Source of the DNA: a virus | Strand: one strand, 5' to 3' | DNA length: 35,345 nucleotides | IMG/VR virus record: IMGVR_UViG_3300005747_000068 | Span: 1-35,345 of that record | Shown here: in pieces, positions 16,601 to 22,825 of the stretch | Position numbering within the stretch: the stretch's first letter is position 1 | Layout: each line of letters starts with the position of its first letter | Translations under genes and position numbers: made by a program | The notes under the pieces: model-generated | The model's input: only the letters and a program-made list of their open reading frames with translations | Databases searched by the model: none | Told to the model about the DNA's origin: nothing

Positions 16601-18269
16601 CACACTCAGCTAAATCTTGAGTCATATTTGACGTTCTCCAAGCAAGGTTCTCAAGTGATAACATATATTTAGTCATGTTTTCACCTTTATCATTTACCCC
16701 AAAATTTGTTGGTATTCCTCCTGATTTTTGTGGTGCAATATTTAAATTATATGTATTATCCAAAACAGAATTGGTAAATTTACGTATGTTACCATCCCTT
16801 TTTTGTAAGTCCGCCATTGTATAGTATGGTGTGTCTTTTGTGAATACACGACAATATTCCTCACCAACAAACGCACCATTTTCATTAACATATCTTTTAA
16901 CTCTTGAACCCTTAGTTATCTCACGGGTCCCGTCAAAAAATACTTTAGATACTTGATTAATTGCGGTTCCAACGTGACTTAAACGTGCTTGACCCTGTAG
17001 TCCATCCGCAGAATCAACTAATCTCTGTGTATCATCAAGTATTGACCCTTCAGTTAATTTATAACTACTTGAAGATGATGATGTAAATTGTGAACTAATA
17101 GGTCCAAATCCAGCATCTCCTGACTTGATATCACCACCTACACCAACTTTTTTACCCGCAGCTCCACTACTTTTTGGTGATACCCATGTGAATCCGCCTT
17201 GGATATCGGGGTTATCCCCTGGCTCAACTGTGTTTAATCCAAATTTAAAATTTTGTTCACCTTCATATAGTTTAGCCAATTCTCCATAACCTCTAACTGC
17301 CGTTTGAACTCTCTCACCATCCATATTAACAGGTAACTCATCAGGTGGAGAAATTATATCGTTAGGGTCCTGAGTTCGTTTACCGACATAGTAGTTACCG
17401 TTAGGTGCACTTAAATTAAGGTCAGAAATAAAGTTTGCTTTATAGTCAGGTCTAAATCTATTATACTCAAGTGATTTAAACATTGTTGATGTCTGACCAC
17501 CACCAGTATTATTTAGGAATATATCGGAACCACTTTTTCTCTCAGGTAGCAGTTTACCACCACCAAATAAATTAGAAATTTTGTTTACCGCAATGTTTGA
17601 GTATACTTTTTTACCACCAAAATAATCACCAGGTATCCATGAAAAAGGAACATAAACACCAGTAATTCTACTTATAAAATCTAATCCCTTCCCAACTATG
17701 TTTGTTGGTGAGGATATTACCCAATCAGGCTCTATTAACTCTTGTCGTCCAGTTAAAATATCTGCAGCGATGAAAGGGTCTTTTAATGCATTAAGGAAGT
17801 TTGCTCGACCTAATGTCTCCTGTCTAATCTCCTCATCAACACGGTACTGAAATTCATCTTTCAATGATTTTGCACCAATCTGAATCATTGCAGAATCTTG
17901 TGTTAACGAACCATTAGTTCCCTGTGGGTCTTTATTAAATAGTATATCAGCGCTTGTATATGTTGATGAAACAAACTTAAAATAAGTGTCCCTATCAGTG
18001 ATTAACTGTTGTACATCTTGTACACTATACCTATTATCATATCCCCCTGCTGGTCCATATTGATTCTGTAAAAATAATTTTACTTCTTCAACGTCACCAA
18101 TGTCTTCAACCTCAGCACTATCAACAACGGCATAATTTGAAAGTATCAATTCAGACTGTCCAGGGTTTGTAGAAGGGGCAAAACCGTCACTGTTAAAAGG
18201 TGGTAAGTTTTTGACCAACAGTTTTTTTCTGAAGTTTTCTGTAGAATTAAATGATAATGGACTTGGCAT
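13632..18269 (-). CDS. Large baseplate structural protein with embedded OmpA-like domain
   Basis: A 1545-residue tail protein encoded just after the tape measure. Residues about 540-620 (NMTQDLAECEKGPNGG, VMWFPPYDLRV, then TQRQGSLSFKIIVDHPSVL) and about 1030-1110 (GSPPICILRVGDFFHTKIAI, then VQPMIADVSLSFYFIGGHGL) look like beta-rich modules. The second has the feel of tube-like or LysM-like baseplate domains of the gp48/gp54 type. Between them, residues about 710-885 resemble an OmpA/MotB peptidoglycan-binding domain: LYFDND near 716, LLTGSASS near 797, YNINLSKRRVDSVKKQIL at 810-827, and MKCRRTTIKSI near 877. A Pro/Glu/Thr linker (PPVEETPPVEEE) follows. The C-terminal 300 residues are helical. 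It has a TATTTATA element 17 bases upstream and is coupled to the gp53-like gene. Exact T4 counterpart unclear. Confidence 0.72.
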   Translation of the reverse strand: MPSPLSFNSTENFRKKLLVKNLPPFNSDGFAPSTNPGQSELILSNYAVVDSAEVEDIGDVEEVKLFLQNQYGPAGGYDNRYSVQDVQQLITDRDTYFKFVSSTYTSADILFNKDPQGTNGSLTQDSAMIQIGAKSLKDEFQYRVDEEIRQETLGRANFLNALKDPFIAADILTGRQELIEPDWVISSPTNIVGKGLDFISRITGVYVPFSWIPGDYFGGKKVYSNIAVNKISNLFGGGKLLPERKSGSDIFLNNTGGGQTSTMFKSLEYNRFRPDYKANFISDLNLSAPNGNYYVGKRTQDPNDIISPPDELPVNMDGERVQTAVRGYGELAKLYEGEQNFKFGLNTVEPGDNPDIQGGFTWVSPKSSGAAGKKVGVGGDIKSGDAGFGPISSQFTSSSSSSYKLTEGSILDDTQRLVDSADGLQGQARLSHVGTAINQVSKVFFDGTREITKGSRVKRYVNENGAFVGEEYCRVFTKDTPYYTMADLQKRDGNIRKFTNSVLDNTYNLNIAPQKSGGIPTNFGVNDKGENMTKYMLSLENLAWRTSNMTQDLAECEKGPNGGRVMWFPPYDLRVDESVSASWTTNDFLGRPEPIYTYSNTQRQGSLSFKIIVDHPSVLNTLVDKELANVTPDSEVTKIVDSFFSGCKTLDIYELARKYGQLSFNDIYEVVSKTNNPDVFREVVKEIPKQNPEPDNVETETTQKPNFNQFEGVNLYFDNDKPDSRSRGTTSSVNYDVTYNNYIAKKSDYLTKAKTINEEQQVETFFENNIEKGKNELDSLIDKLVDAATNKFGVNILLTGSASSPNDESYNINLSKRRVDSVKKQILNDPRIKKVNEKGYIGIQSSFSGESITIGGTDCSQEITNKVAKIYSTQAMKCRRTTIKSINIISPPVEETPPVEEETTSVSVGDDKVAVIEKGKGAPRTTSEVSLREGITKKVLRKLLSECDYFESVAEDTSFLYQGIKEKIKYFNPTFHSMTPEGLNSRLTFLQQCMRPGETIPTIGPDGQPLENNALNTSFGSPPICILRVGDFFHTKIAINQMSIRYEPLTLDINPEGIGVQPMIADVSLSFYFIGGHGLKGPVARLQNALSFNYYANTEMYDERAVATEDTTKIDLETIEALGPEVPFSIDDISDLDTKDGGSTIGEITSKEISNSGTSISGVINYKTIMDDLIVKYETYRDSIGPSLQSVAENYGEIGLRLFTKDRNLIEGNIASVAYVANGNTKLFGKSEKITEKVSYQFEQSLIDVDNDKHPLQFANKTQTFSEVNDFKRKDVRKYNNKLKQIINSKINNFESEMVTNLQTLTKYETDLTRVIDKMNVINEEIDGFIQGGNTVVYDLTATTEVYSSNYANTLDELNGDLVIIQDKLNELDTITKTKVYNVNNNGFEILSLENTNTTYQKDLSMTIMVSDFSDAEFKRFYLTFYRYMLDNSNNLIDELTKFVKENKFKNTEIWVKSITDNINNLLSDFKKGETQIKKLFEAYENETKLKSEFNDIPYTKGKIREFTFTNNPSPSALDKDLIDILYTGGNEGDPTKWNNKVKLQ

Positions 18270-18285
18270 CTATTTTAGTTTACTA

Positions 18286-18293
18286 TATAAATA
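18286..18293 (-). promoter_or_regulatory. Late-promoter-like TATTTATA element
   Basis: The minus strand reads TATTTATATAGTAAAC, 17 bases before the ATG of the 1545-aa baseplate gene, in the short gap after the tape measure gene. Confidence 0.6.
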
Positions 18294-18314
18294 GACGAAT
18301 TACTTATTTTATAA

Positions 18315-20117
18315 TTAATAAGTCGTTCCTTGTCTAGCAATTTCTTGTTGTATCATATTAGTTAAGTTTGACAAAGCTGTTGGGTCTGTTTGTAATGATT
18401 GTATTGTCATTCCACCACCCTGTAACTGTATGGTTCCTGTATGATTTACATTTAGGTCCTCATGTCTTTGTATAGCAGTTTCAACCTTCATCGGAGTATT
18501 CGTTGTTATTTCCGCAATATTAACAGGTGATAAACTTAGTGGTGTAGGGTTACTCATAGTACCCATAGTATTACTCGATGAGGTATTAGGATTTATTGGT
18601 ACATTAGTATTACTTGCAGGTCTTGGGGTGTTTTGAGTACTTCCTGATGACGAACTAAAAGAAGGTAATGTATATGTTGGAAGTGGTACACTTGGTAAAC
18701 TTAAATCTTGAAGAAAATCATTAAATCCAGTAGCAATTGATTTACCAAGACCTATTGCCCCTTCATCTGCATACGTGGTAAAAGCGTTACTAAAAATACG
18801 TGCGGCGTCTTTGAAGACGTCGTCTGTTACTTCAAATGCTTTTTGTACGTTTTCAGGTGATAAAGATTTCTCGATAGTCGCACTAATTGTCTTGGCGGTG
18901 CCGCTTAATCTATTTTCTAACTTATCAAATTCATTAGTTGCTGCAACTCCGGCGGTAATACCTTTAGCACCTTGTTTAAGGGTCGTTTCTATTTGTTCTA
19001 AAACCGTAAGTTGTTGTAATGCAACTTCTTTTGAACTCAACTGACCTTTTTGAAAATTGTCTTTTAATGTAGCGATTTCTTCAGTTGTCAAGTCGGTTGC
19101 TGACTTCAACACTTCTTGACCAGGTATTTTAAATTTTAACTCACCACCCTCAAACTGACCAATATTTGATAAAAATTCTTTAGTATCGTCATCATAGTTA
19201 CTACTAAAATCTAATTGTGATAGTGCCTCCTGTTTTTGTGCAGATTTCACTGCAGTATTAGCTAATTCTTCATAGTCCATACCAAGAGCACTTGCCTGAG
19301 CCCTTAATCTTCTCATCTCAGTCGCTGAAATTGCAAAACTACCTGTTTCTGAATTAAATGATACCGCAGCACTCGCAGCGTCAATAATCGATTCTTGGAG
19401 ACCATCGATATCATTCTGAGCCATGTTCATTAACTGAAATGGGTCTGCTAAAGCACCAACAGCACCACCTAACATTTGGAACTCAGCTGCTAGATTGATT
19501 GCCTCAGAAGGGTCGAGTAGTTTACCCGCCAAACTAGTTACATCCGCCATGTTAATTCTTAATGCCTGAGAACGAGCAACCATATTAGTAAATCCTTCTA
19601 CACCATTTCTAAAATTATAAGAGTTGATAAGTTTTACATTATCACCAACAGTTTTTAAGAATTGTCCTGTATTAAGACCTAAAGACGCTGCCCTTTTACG
19701 TGATAACTCTATTTGTTTAGCGGCTTGAGTCGGCCCAACACCTATCGAGTCAAAACCCTCAACTAAGGAACCCATATCTTCACTAGTAAGATTCGCGGCT
19801 TTTTGAATTGCTACAAAATTTTCAAGTTGTTCATTAGTTAGATAAACATTTCTTTGTAATGAAGTAGTAATTGAAGCGTAGACAGAACCAACCTCAGACG
19901 CAGTAACACCTAATTTAGCCATATTACCCACCGCCTGTGCAATTTCTTTTCTCATCTCCTTCGCGGAATCTGCACCTTGACCGAAGATATCGGCGGAAAC
20001 TGATTTAGCAACTTTATCGAATTCTAAAATTGCTGATTGTAACTGAGTATAGGCCTGAGCGGCACTACTAAATGCTCCTTTTAAATCTGATGGTCCACCT
20101 GTGTCTTGTAAAAACAT
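18315..20117 (-). CDS. 29: Tail tape measure protein
   Basis: Sets tail length and fills the tube lumen before DNA ejection. The 600-residue protein is nearly all helical and Ala-rich, with long stretches such as SSAAQAYTQLQSAILEFDKV and ASALGMDYEELANTAVKSAQ. A Ser/Pro/Asn/Thr-rich linker (about 485-535) precedes a C-terminal tail ending in MIQQEIARQ. At about 0.15 nm per residue, 600 residues predict a tail of about 90 nm, close to T4 (gp29 has 590 residues and the tail is about 100 nm). Position between the tube/hub-chaperone genes and the baseplate genes fits. There is a TATTTATA element 15 bases upstream of the ATG. Confidence 0.82.
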   Translation of the reverse strand: MFLQDTGGPSDLKGAFSSAAQAYTQLQSAILEFDKVAKSVSADIFGQGADSAKEMRKEIAQAVGNMAKLGVTASEVGSVYASITTSLQRNVYLTNEQLENFVAIQKAANLTSEDMGSLVEGFDSIGVGPTQAAKQIELSRKRAASLGLNTGQFLKTVGDNVKLINSYNFRNGVEGFTNMVARSQALRINMADVTSLAGKLLDPSEAINLAAEFQMLGGAVGALADPFQLMNMAQNDIDGLQESIIDAASAAVSFNSETGSFAISATEMRRLRAQASALGMDYEELANTAVKSAQKQEALSQLDFSSNYDDDTKEFLSNIGQFEGGELKFKIPGQEVLKSATDLTTEEIATLKDNFQKGQLSSKEVALQQLTVLEQIETTLKQGAKGITAGVAATNEFDKLENRLSGTAKTISATIEKSLSPENVQKAFEVTDDVFKDAARIFSNAFTTYADEGAIGLGKSIATGFNDFLQDLSLPSVPLPTYTLPSFSSSSGSTQNTPRPASNTNVPINPNTSSSNTMGTMSNPTPLSLSPVNIAEITTNTPMKVETAIQRHEDLNVNHTGTIQLQGGGMTIQSLQTDPTALSNLTNMIQQEIARQGTTY

Positions 20118-20132
20118 TTAAATTACTTTTAT

Positions 20133-20140
20133 TATAAATA
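20133..20140 (-). promoter_or_regulatory. Late-promoter-like TATTTATA element
   Basis: The minus strand reads TATTTATAATAAAAG, 15 bases before the tape measure ATG. The sequence is identical over 15 bases to the one before the plus-strand neck gene. Confidence 0.65.
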
Positions 20141-20145
20141 CCTTA

Positions 20146-20295
20146 TCAAGACTTTTGTCTACGTTTTTCATTTAAGTTTTCCATATCAGATATGAATTTA
20201 TTAATAAAATACTTTCTTTCAAAAGTGGGCATTTTGAGCACGTCTGAGTATGAGAAACCTAATTCCTTAACGGAATAGTAAATCTCATCGAGCAT
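20146..20295 (-). CDS. Small tail-assembly protein (gp51/gp26-chaperone-like)
   Basis: A 49-residue protein, all helical, that sits between a gp26-like gene and the tape measure gene. The segment FSYSDVLKMPTFERKYFINK, then FISDMENLNEKRR, resembles the short hub-assembly chaperones of T4-like phages (pattern MPxxERxxFI followed by a charged helix). I start at ATG 20295, 13 bases after the previous stop. A GTG start at 20334 would add 13 residues but overlap the previous gene by 26 bases. In the T4-like gene order a protein here is expected to chaperone hub or tape measure assembly. The function is inferred from pattern and position. Confidence 0.6.
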   Translation of the reverse strand: MLDEIYYSVKELGFSYSDVLKMPTFERKYFINKFISDMENLNEKRRQKS

Positions 20296-20308
20296 AGCTT
20301 GCCTGTAA

Positions 20309-21061
20309 TCAGAAGAAAGGACGAAAAAACTCACCCCCGAAGGCTATACGAGTAGTAACCTTTTCTCCTGACGGGGCGTTAAAGACGCGTGTCAAGTCTA
20401 ATCTTGGCTCCGCTCCTTCCATTGTTTTTTTAATATGTTTAGAATCTGCGATTGGTAAATTAGATATTATTGATGAAATTTCTGAAAGGTCTTTTGACCC
20501 GTCAAATTCAACAATAGTTCTTTCAAGACGTTTTGTTACCACTGGAGTAACAACACTATCAGGATATGATTCCATCATTTTTTGAAGTTCTTGAGTATCT
20601 CTTTGATTTAATAATCTACATTTTACCATTTTTTTAGAAACGGGTAACATTATTTCAAAAAGACCTTCTGAGTTTGGTTCGATAGTTGCTACCTTAACTG
20701 AAATCTCGTCTAAGGTGATTGTACTTTCAAAGTCTTTAAGTGTTTTTGGGTCTTTTAAATTAAAGGTATAGCTACTACCAAATGAAGTGTTTCTTAGAAA
20801 TATTAAAATCGCTTCAACATCACATTCAAGTAGTTCCATTGGGTCAAAATTTGGCTCGTATATTTTATTCCTCAAAAGAGTCATAATTACATTGTCATTT
20901 TGCCTTTGACCACCTAATAAGGTGTTTTCATCAGACGCAGTTAAATAACCAACTTTAATTGATGATTTACCATTTACATAAAATTTACCTTTAGAAGGTA
21001 ACTCAACCACGTCATGTGGTAGGTTAAAGTCTTGTTGTCCGTATTGTGCTGATGTATCCAT
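20309..21061 (-). CDS. Baseplate hub protein, T4 gp26-like family
   Basis: A 250-residue protein beginning with VVELPSKGKFYVNGKSSIKV, then GYLTASDENTLL. The LPSxGxxY opening, followed by a TAxDE step, is typical of the T4-like baseplate hub family usually labelled gp26 in marine T4-like phages. No membrane segment or signal peptide. It is read after the tube gene, across a terminator-like hairpin, and immediately before a small chaperone-like gene and the tape measure. This matches the hub and tape-measure assembly module of related phages. The family is fairly secure; whether it is a structural hub part or an assembly factor is not. Confidence 0.7.
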   Translation of the reverse strand: MDTSAQYGQQDFNLPHDVVELPSKGKFYVNGKSSIKVGYLTASDENTLLGGQRQNDNVIMTLLRNKIYEPNFDPMELLECDVEAILIFLRNTSFGSSYTFNLKDPKTLKDFESTITLDEISVKVATIEPNSEGLFEIMLPVSKKMVKCRLLNQRDTQELQKMMESYPDSVVTPVVTKRLERTIVEFDGSKDLSEISSIISNLPIADSKHIKKTMEGAEPRLDLTRVFNAPSGEKVTTRIAFGGEFFRPFF

Positions 21062-21073
21062 ATTTTGTGAATT

Positions 21074-21106
21074 AAAAAACCATAGAAAGTTTCCCTTCTA
21101 TGGTTT
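21074..21106 (-). terminator. Terminator after the tube gene
   Basis: On the minus strand a stem of at least 10 bp (AACCATAGAA/TTCTATGGTT), with an 8-base loop including GGGAAAC, is followed by TTTT. It lies about 40 bases after the tube stop codon. It probably raises tube mRNA over the downstream hub genes by partial termination. Confidence 0.8.
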
Positions 21107-21144
21107 AATTATAGTTGAACTGATTTTAACGTAAATAGTATTTC

Positions 21145-21633
21145 TTAATAAACTAAAACACATCTATCAGGACGTAATGTCGCTGTAATAGTTGCAATAC
21201 CATCGTCAGAGTAACCTAACGAATCAAAGTTTACATCAGTTAAGAATGTTCCTTGTAATATCCACTTTTCGACAGCGACACCTGTTGGGTCTAACATTTC
21301 TAAGTTGATATTCTTTTTATATCCTGCTGCGTATCCCATACGACCAGTTACAGATTCTGCGTGTAAACGAACCCACTCCATTAATGCTTGTGAAGCAGAA
21401 GGACCGATTGGGTCACGGAATGTCACATTAAGTGTACTCCATGTGAACCTACCTGCCACATATGTTGAAGTATTTAAAAAAGGAACCTCAACAGGGTTAA
21501 TTGATACTTGTGGACGTGAAGTTGACTCTACGTACCAAGAGTTGATACCTAACGACGAATCGAAAGTCATTATAAACCTGTTCTTTCTTTTTGGTTCGTA
21601 AGGTACCGGCATTTTCATTAATAAATCAGCCAT
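21145..21633 (-). CDS. 19: Tail tube protein
   Basis: Polymerises into the inner tail tube. It has 162 residues (T4 gp19 has 163). It opens with YEPKRKNRFIMTF and has the tube-like pattern of strands: NPVEVPFLNTSTYVAGRFTW, LNVTFRDPIGPSASQALMEW, and the end LRPDRCVLVY. No signal peptide. It follows the HAD hydrolase gene with its own TATTTATA element 36 bases upstream and a strong terminator downstream, which suits a very highly expressed gene. The sheath gene lies just upstream of the HAD gene, so the T4 order 18-19 is preserved but interrupted. Confidence 0.9.
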   Translation of the reverse strand: MADLLMKMPVPYEPKRKNRFIMTFDSSLGINSWYVESTSRPQVSINPVEVPFLNTSTYVAGRFTWSTLNVTFRDPIGPSASQALMEWVRLHAESVTGRMGYAAGYKKNINLEMLDPTGVAVEKWILQGTFLTDVNFDSLGYSDDGIATITATLRPDRCVLVY

Positions 21634-21669
21634 TGTATTTTAATTTTAATTGTTTTTTAGTTTATTACT

Positions 21670-21677
21670 TATAAATA
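21670..21677 (-). promoter_or_regulatory. Late-promoter-like TATTTATA element of the tube gene
   Basis: The minus strand reads TATTTATAAGTAATAAAC, 36 bases before the tube ATG, in a 118-base gap. The leader that follows is A-rich with no Shine-Dalgarno sequence. Confidence 0.65.
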
Positions 21678-21751
21678 GTTGAAGTCTTAAAATTTTTTCT
21701 ATTTACTTTTAATCTTAATTTTCCATAATATATAAAAATATCTAGAAAATT

Positions 21752-22606
21752 TTATACTTCTATTTTATCTCCTCCTTTAGTTAAATAAGTTTTAACTGGT
21801 TTTTCATCTTTATATTCTTTATCTAGAAAATCTTTAATAGAATCAATATTTCCTGGGTCATCATCTGAAAATCCAATCATTGGTACAAAGTTATTTTTTA
21901 CATCATTTTTGAAAAAAGCTCTTTGATTAAGTTTTGATGACATTTCTTTCACATATGAGATAAATCCTCTTAATGCCTTTATCTTACCCTCCTCAGGATT
22001 CGCAGCACTACCTTCACCATATGTCACAGGGTGGAACTTCAACATATCTAAGTATTTTTCAATCATATCTTCACTGGTCATTTCTTCTTCACCAGCAAAT
22101 TCACGAAATCTTTTAAGATTACCTATTAACTCTTCCTTACTTATACCCTTGTGGTTCGTCATAATCATATTATAGACCGCATCTCTTAATACTGAGGGTG
22201 TGTGTCCACGTGCAGTGATAATTGAGAATATAGACCCTCCATTTACCGCTTCAACAAAATCTTCCCATGATGGACCAACATCAGCAACCATAGAATCAAC
22301 TATAAATTGTGAATCACCCTTTACAGTGAAGTTTCTATACGGGTCTTCAGCATAACCAACAATAGTTTCACCGTTATAGTTAAAAGGTTCTTTACCCAAT
22401 ATTCCTCTATATTCTGCAAAATCTTCAGTAGACATACCGATTTCTTTACCTTCATCATTCAACACAATAATTTGTGTTGGCATATAAAGTATGTTGTCGT
22501 CCCAATCGAAAGCATAATACTTTAAATTAGGGTTACCGACATCATCAAAACCCTCTTTGAGTTCTTTTTCTTCGATATACTCTTTTAATATTTTACGAAA
22601 TATCAT
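21752..22606 (-). CDS. HAD-superfamily hydrolase in the tail cluster
   Basis: Probably a phosphatase or phosphotransferase of unknown substrate. The 284-residue protein has HAD motif I at YYAFDWDDNIL (Asp34 nucleophile, Asp36 acid/base; Asn at the position where Thr or Val is usual), motif II at SIITARGH (Thr131), a basic segment around KN at 233-234, and motif IV at GFSDDDPGN (Asp248-Asp250). So the catalytic Asp pair and metal-binding acids are present. Length leaves room for a cap domain in about 60-120 and 140-230. Its ATG overlaps the stop of a 47-aa gene (ATGA), and it lies between the sheath and tube genes. Whether it is a virion component or acts on host metabolites cannot be told from sequence. 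Confidence 0.78.
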   Translation of the reverse strand: MIFRKILKEYIEEKELKEGFDDVGNPNLKYYAFDWDDNILYMPTQIIVLNDEGKEIGMSTEDFAEYRGILGKEPFNYNGETIVGYAEDPYRNFTVKGDSQFIVDSMVADVGPSWEDFVEAVNGGSIFSIITARGHTPSVLRDAVYNMIMTNHKGISKEELIGNLKRFREFAGEEEMTSEDMIEKYLDMLKFHPVTYGEGSAANPEEGKIKALRGFISYVKEMSSKLNQRAFFKNDVKNNFVPMIGFSDDDPGNIDSIKDFLDKEYKDEKPVKTYLTKGGDKIEV

Positions 22607-22746
22607 TTCTTGTTGTTTAATTTTTCGATTAGTCTTTCAAGTTGTTCTTCAGATATAATTACATTTTGTGGTTTTTCTGAAAAAGTCTTGACCCCATTAT
22701 CTTTCACATTGAGGTGTTCTGTTAACATGTGCTTTTTAAATTCCAT
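22603..22746 (-). CDS. Small protein (47 aa) coupled to the HAD hydrolase
   Basis: Not a recognised family. Found by translating the gap after the sheath gene: ATG 22746 to TGA 22603. It begins MEFKKHMLTEHLNVKDNG and ends in a charged helix (EEQLERLIEKLNNKK). The stop overlaps the HAD ATG by four bases (ATGA), so the two are probably translated together. A hairpin and a TATTTATA element lie upstream. It could be an assembly or regulatory peptide for the HAD protein, or simply a leader peptide. Reading frame and coupling support a real gene, but length makes this less certain. Confidence 0.6.
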   Translation of the reverse strand: MEFKKHMLTEHLNVKDNGVKTFSEKPQNVIISEEQLERLIEKLNNKK

Positions 22747-22780
22747 TTCTTTAATTTATTTAAACGTTTAATTAAGGCTA

Positions 22781-22805
22781 ATGGGGACCACTATGTAGTC
22801 CCCAT
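22781..22805 (-). promoter_or_regulatory. Hairpin downstream of the sheath gene, at the 5' end of the HAD transcript
   Basis: An 8-bp stem ATGGGGAC/GTCCCCAT with a 9-base loop. On the minus strand it starts five bases after the TATTTATA element and is not followed by a U tract. It may be a 5' hairpin of the HAD operon mRNA or a 3' structure of the sheath mRNA. Confidence 0.5.
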
Positions 22806-22810
22806 ATTAA

Positions 22811-22818
22811 TATAAATA
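22811..22818 (-). promoter_or_regulatory. Late-promoter-like TATTTATA element before the 47-aa/HAD genes
   Basis: The minus strand reads TATTTATATTAAT directly after the sheath stop codon, followed by the hairpin at 22781-22805. Confidence 0.55.
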
Positions 22819-22825
22819 TACCGAA

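Noticed and set aside
20296-20334. GTG start for the small tail-assembly protein
   Set aside because: Overlaps the previous gene by 26 bases, and the ATG at 20295 gives the complete helical pattern.
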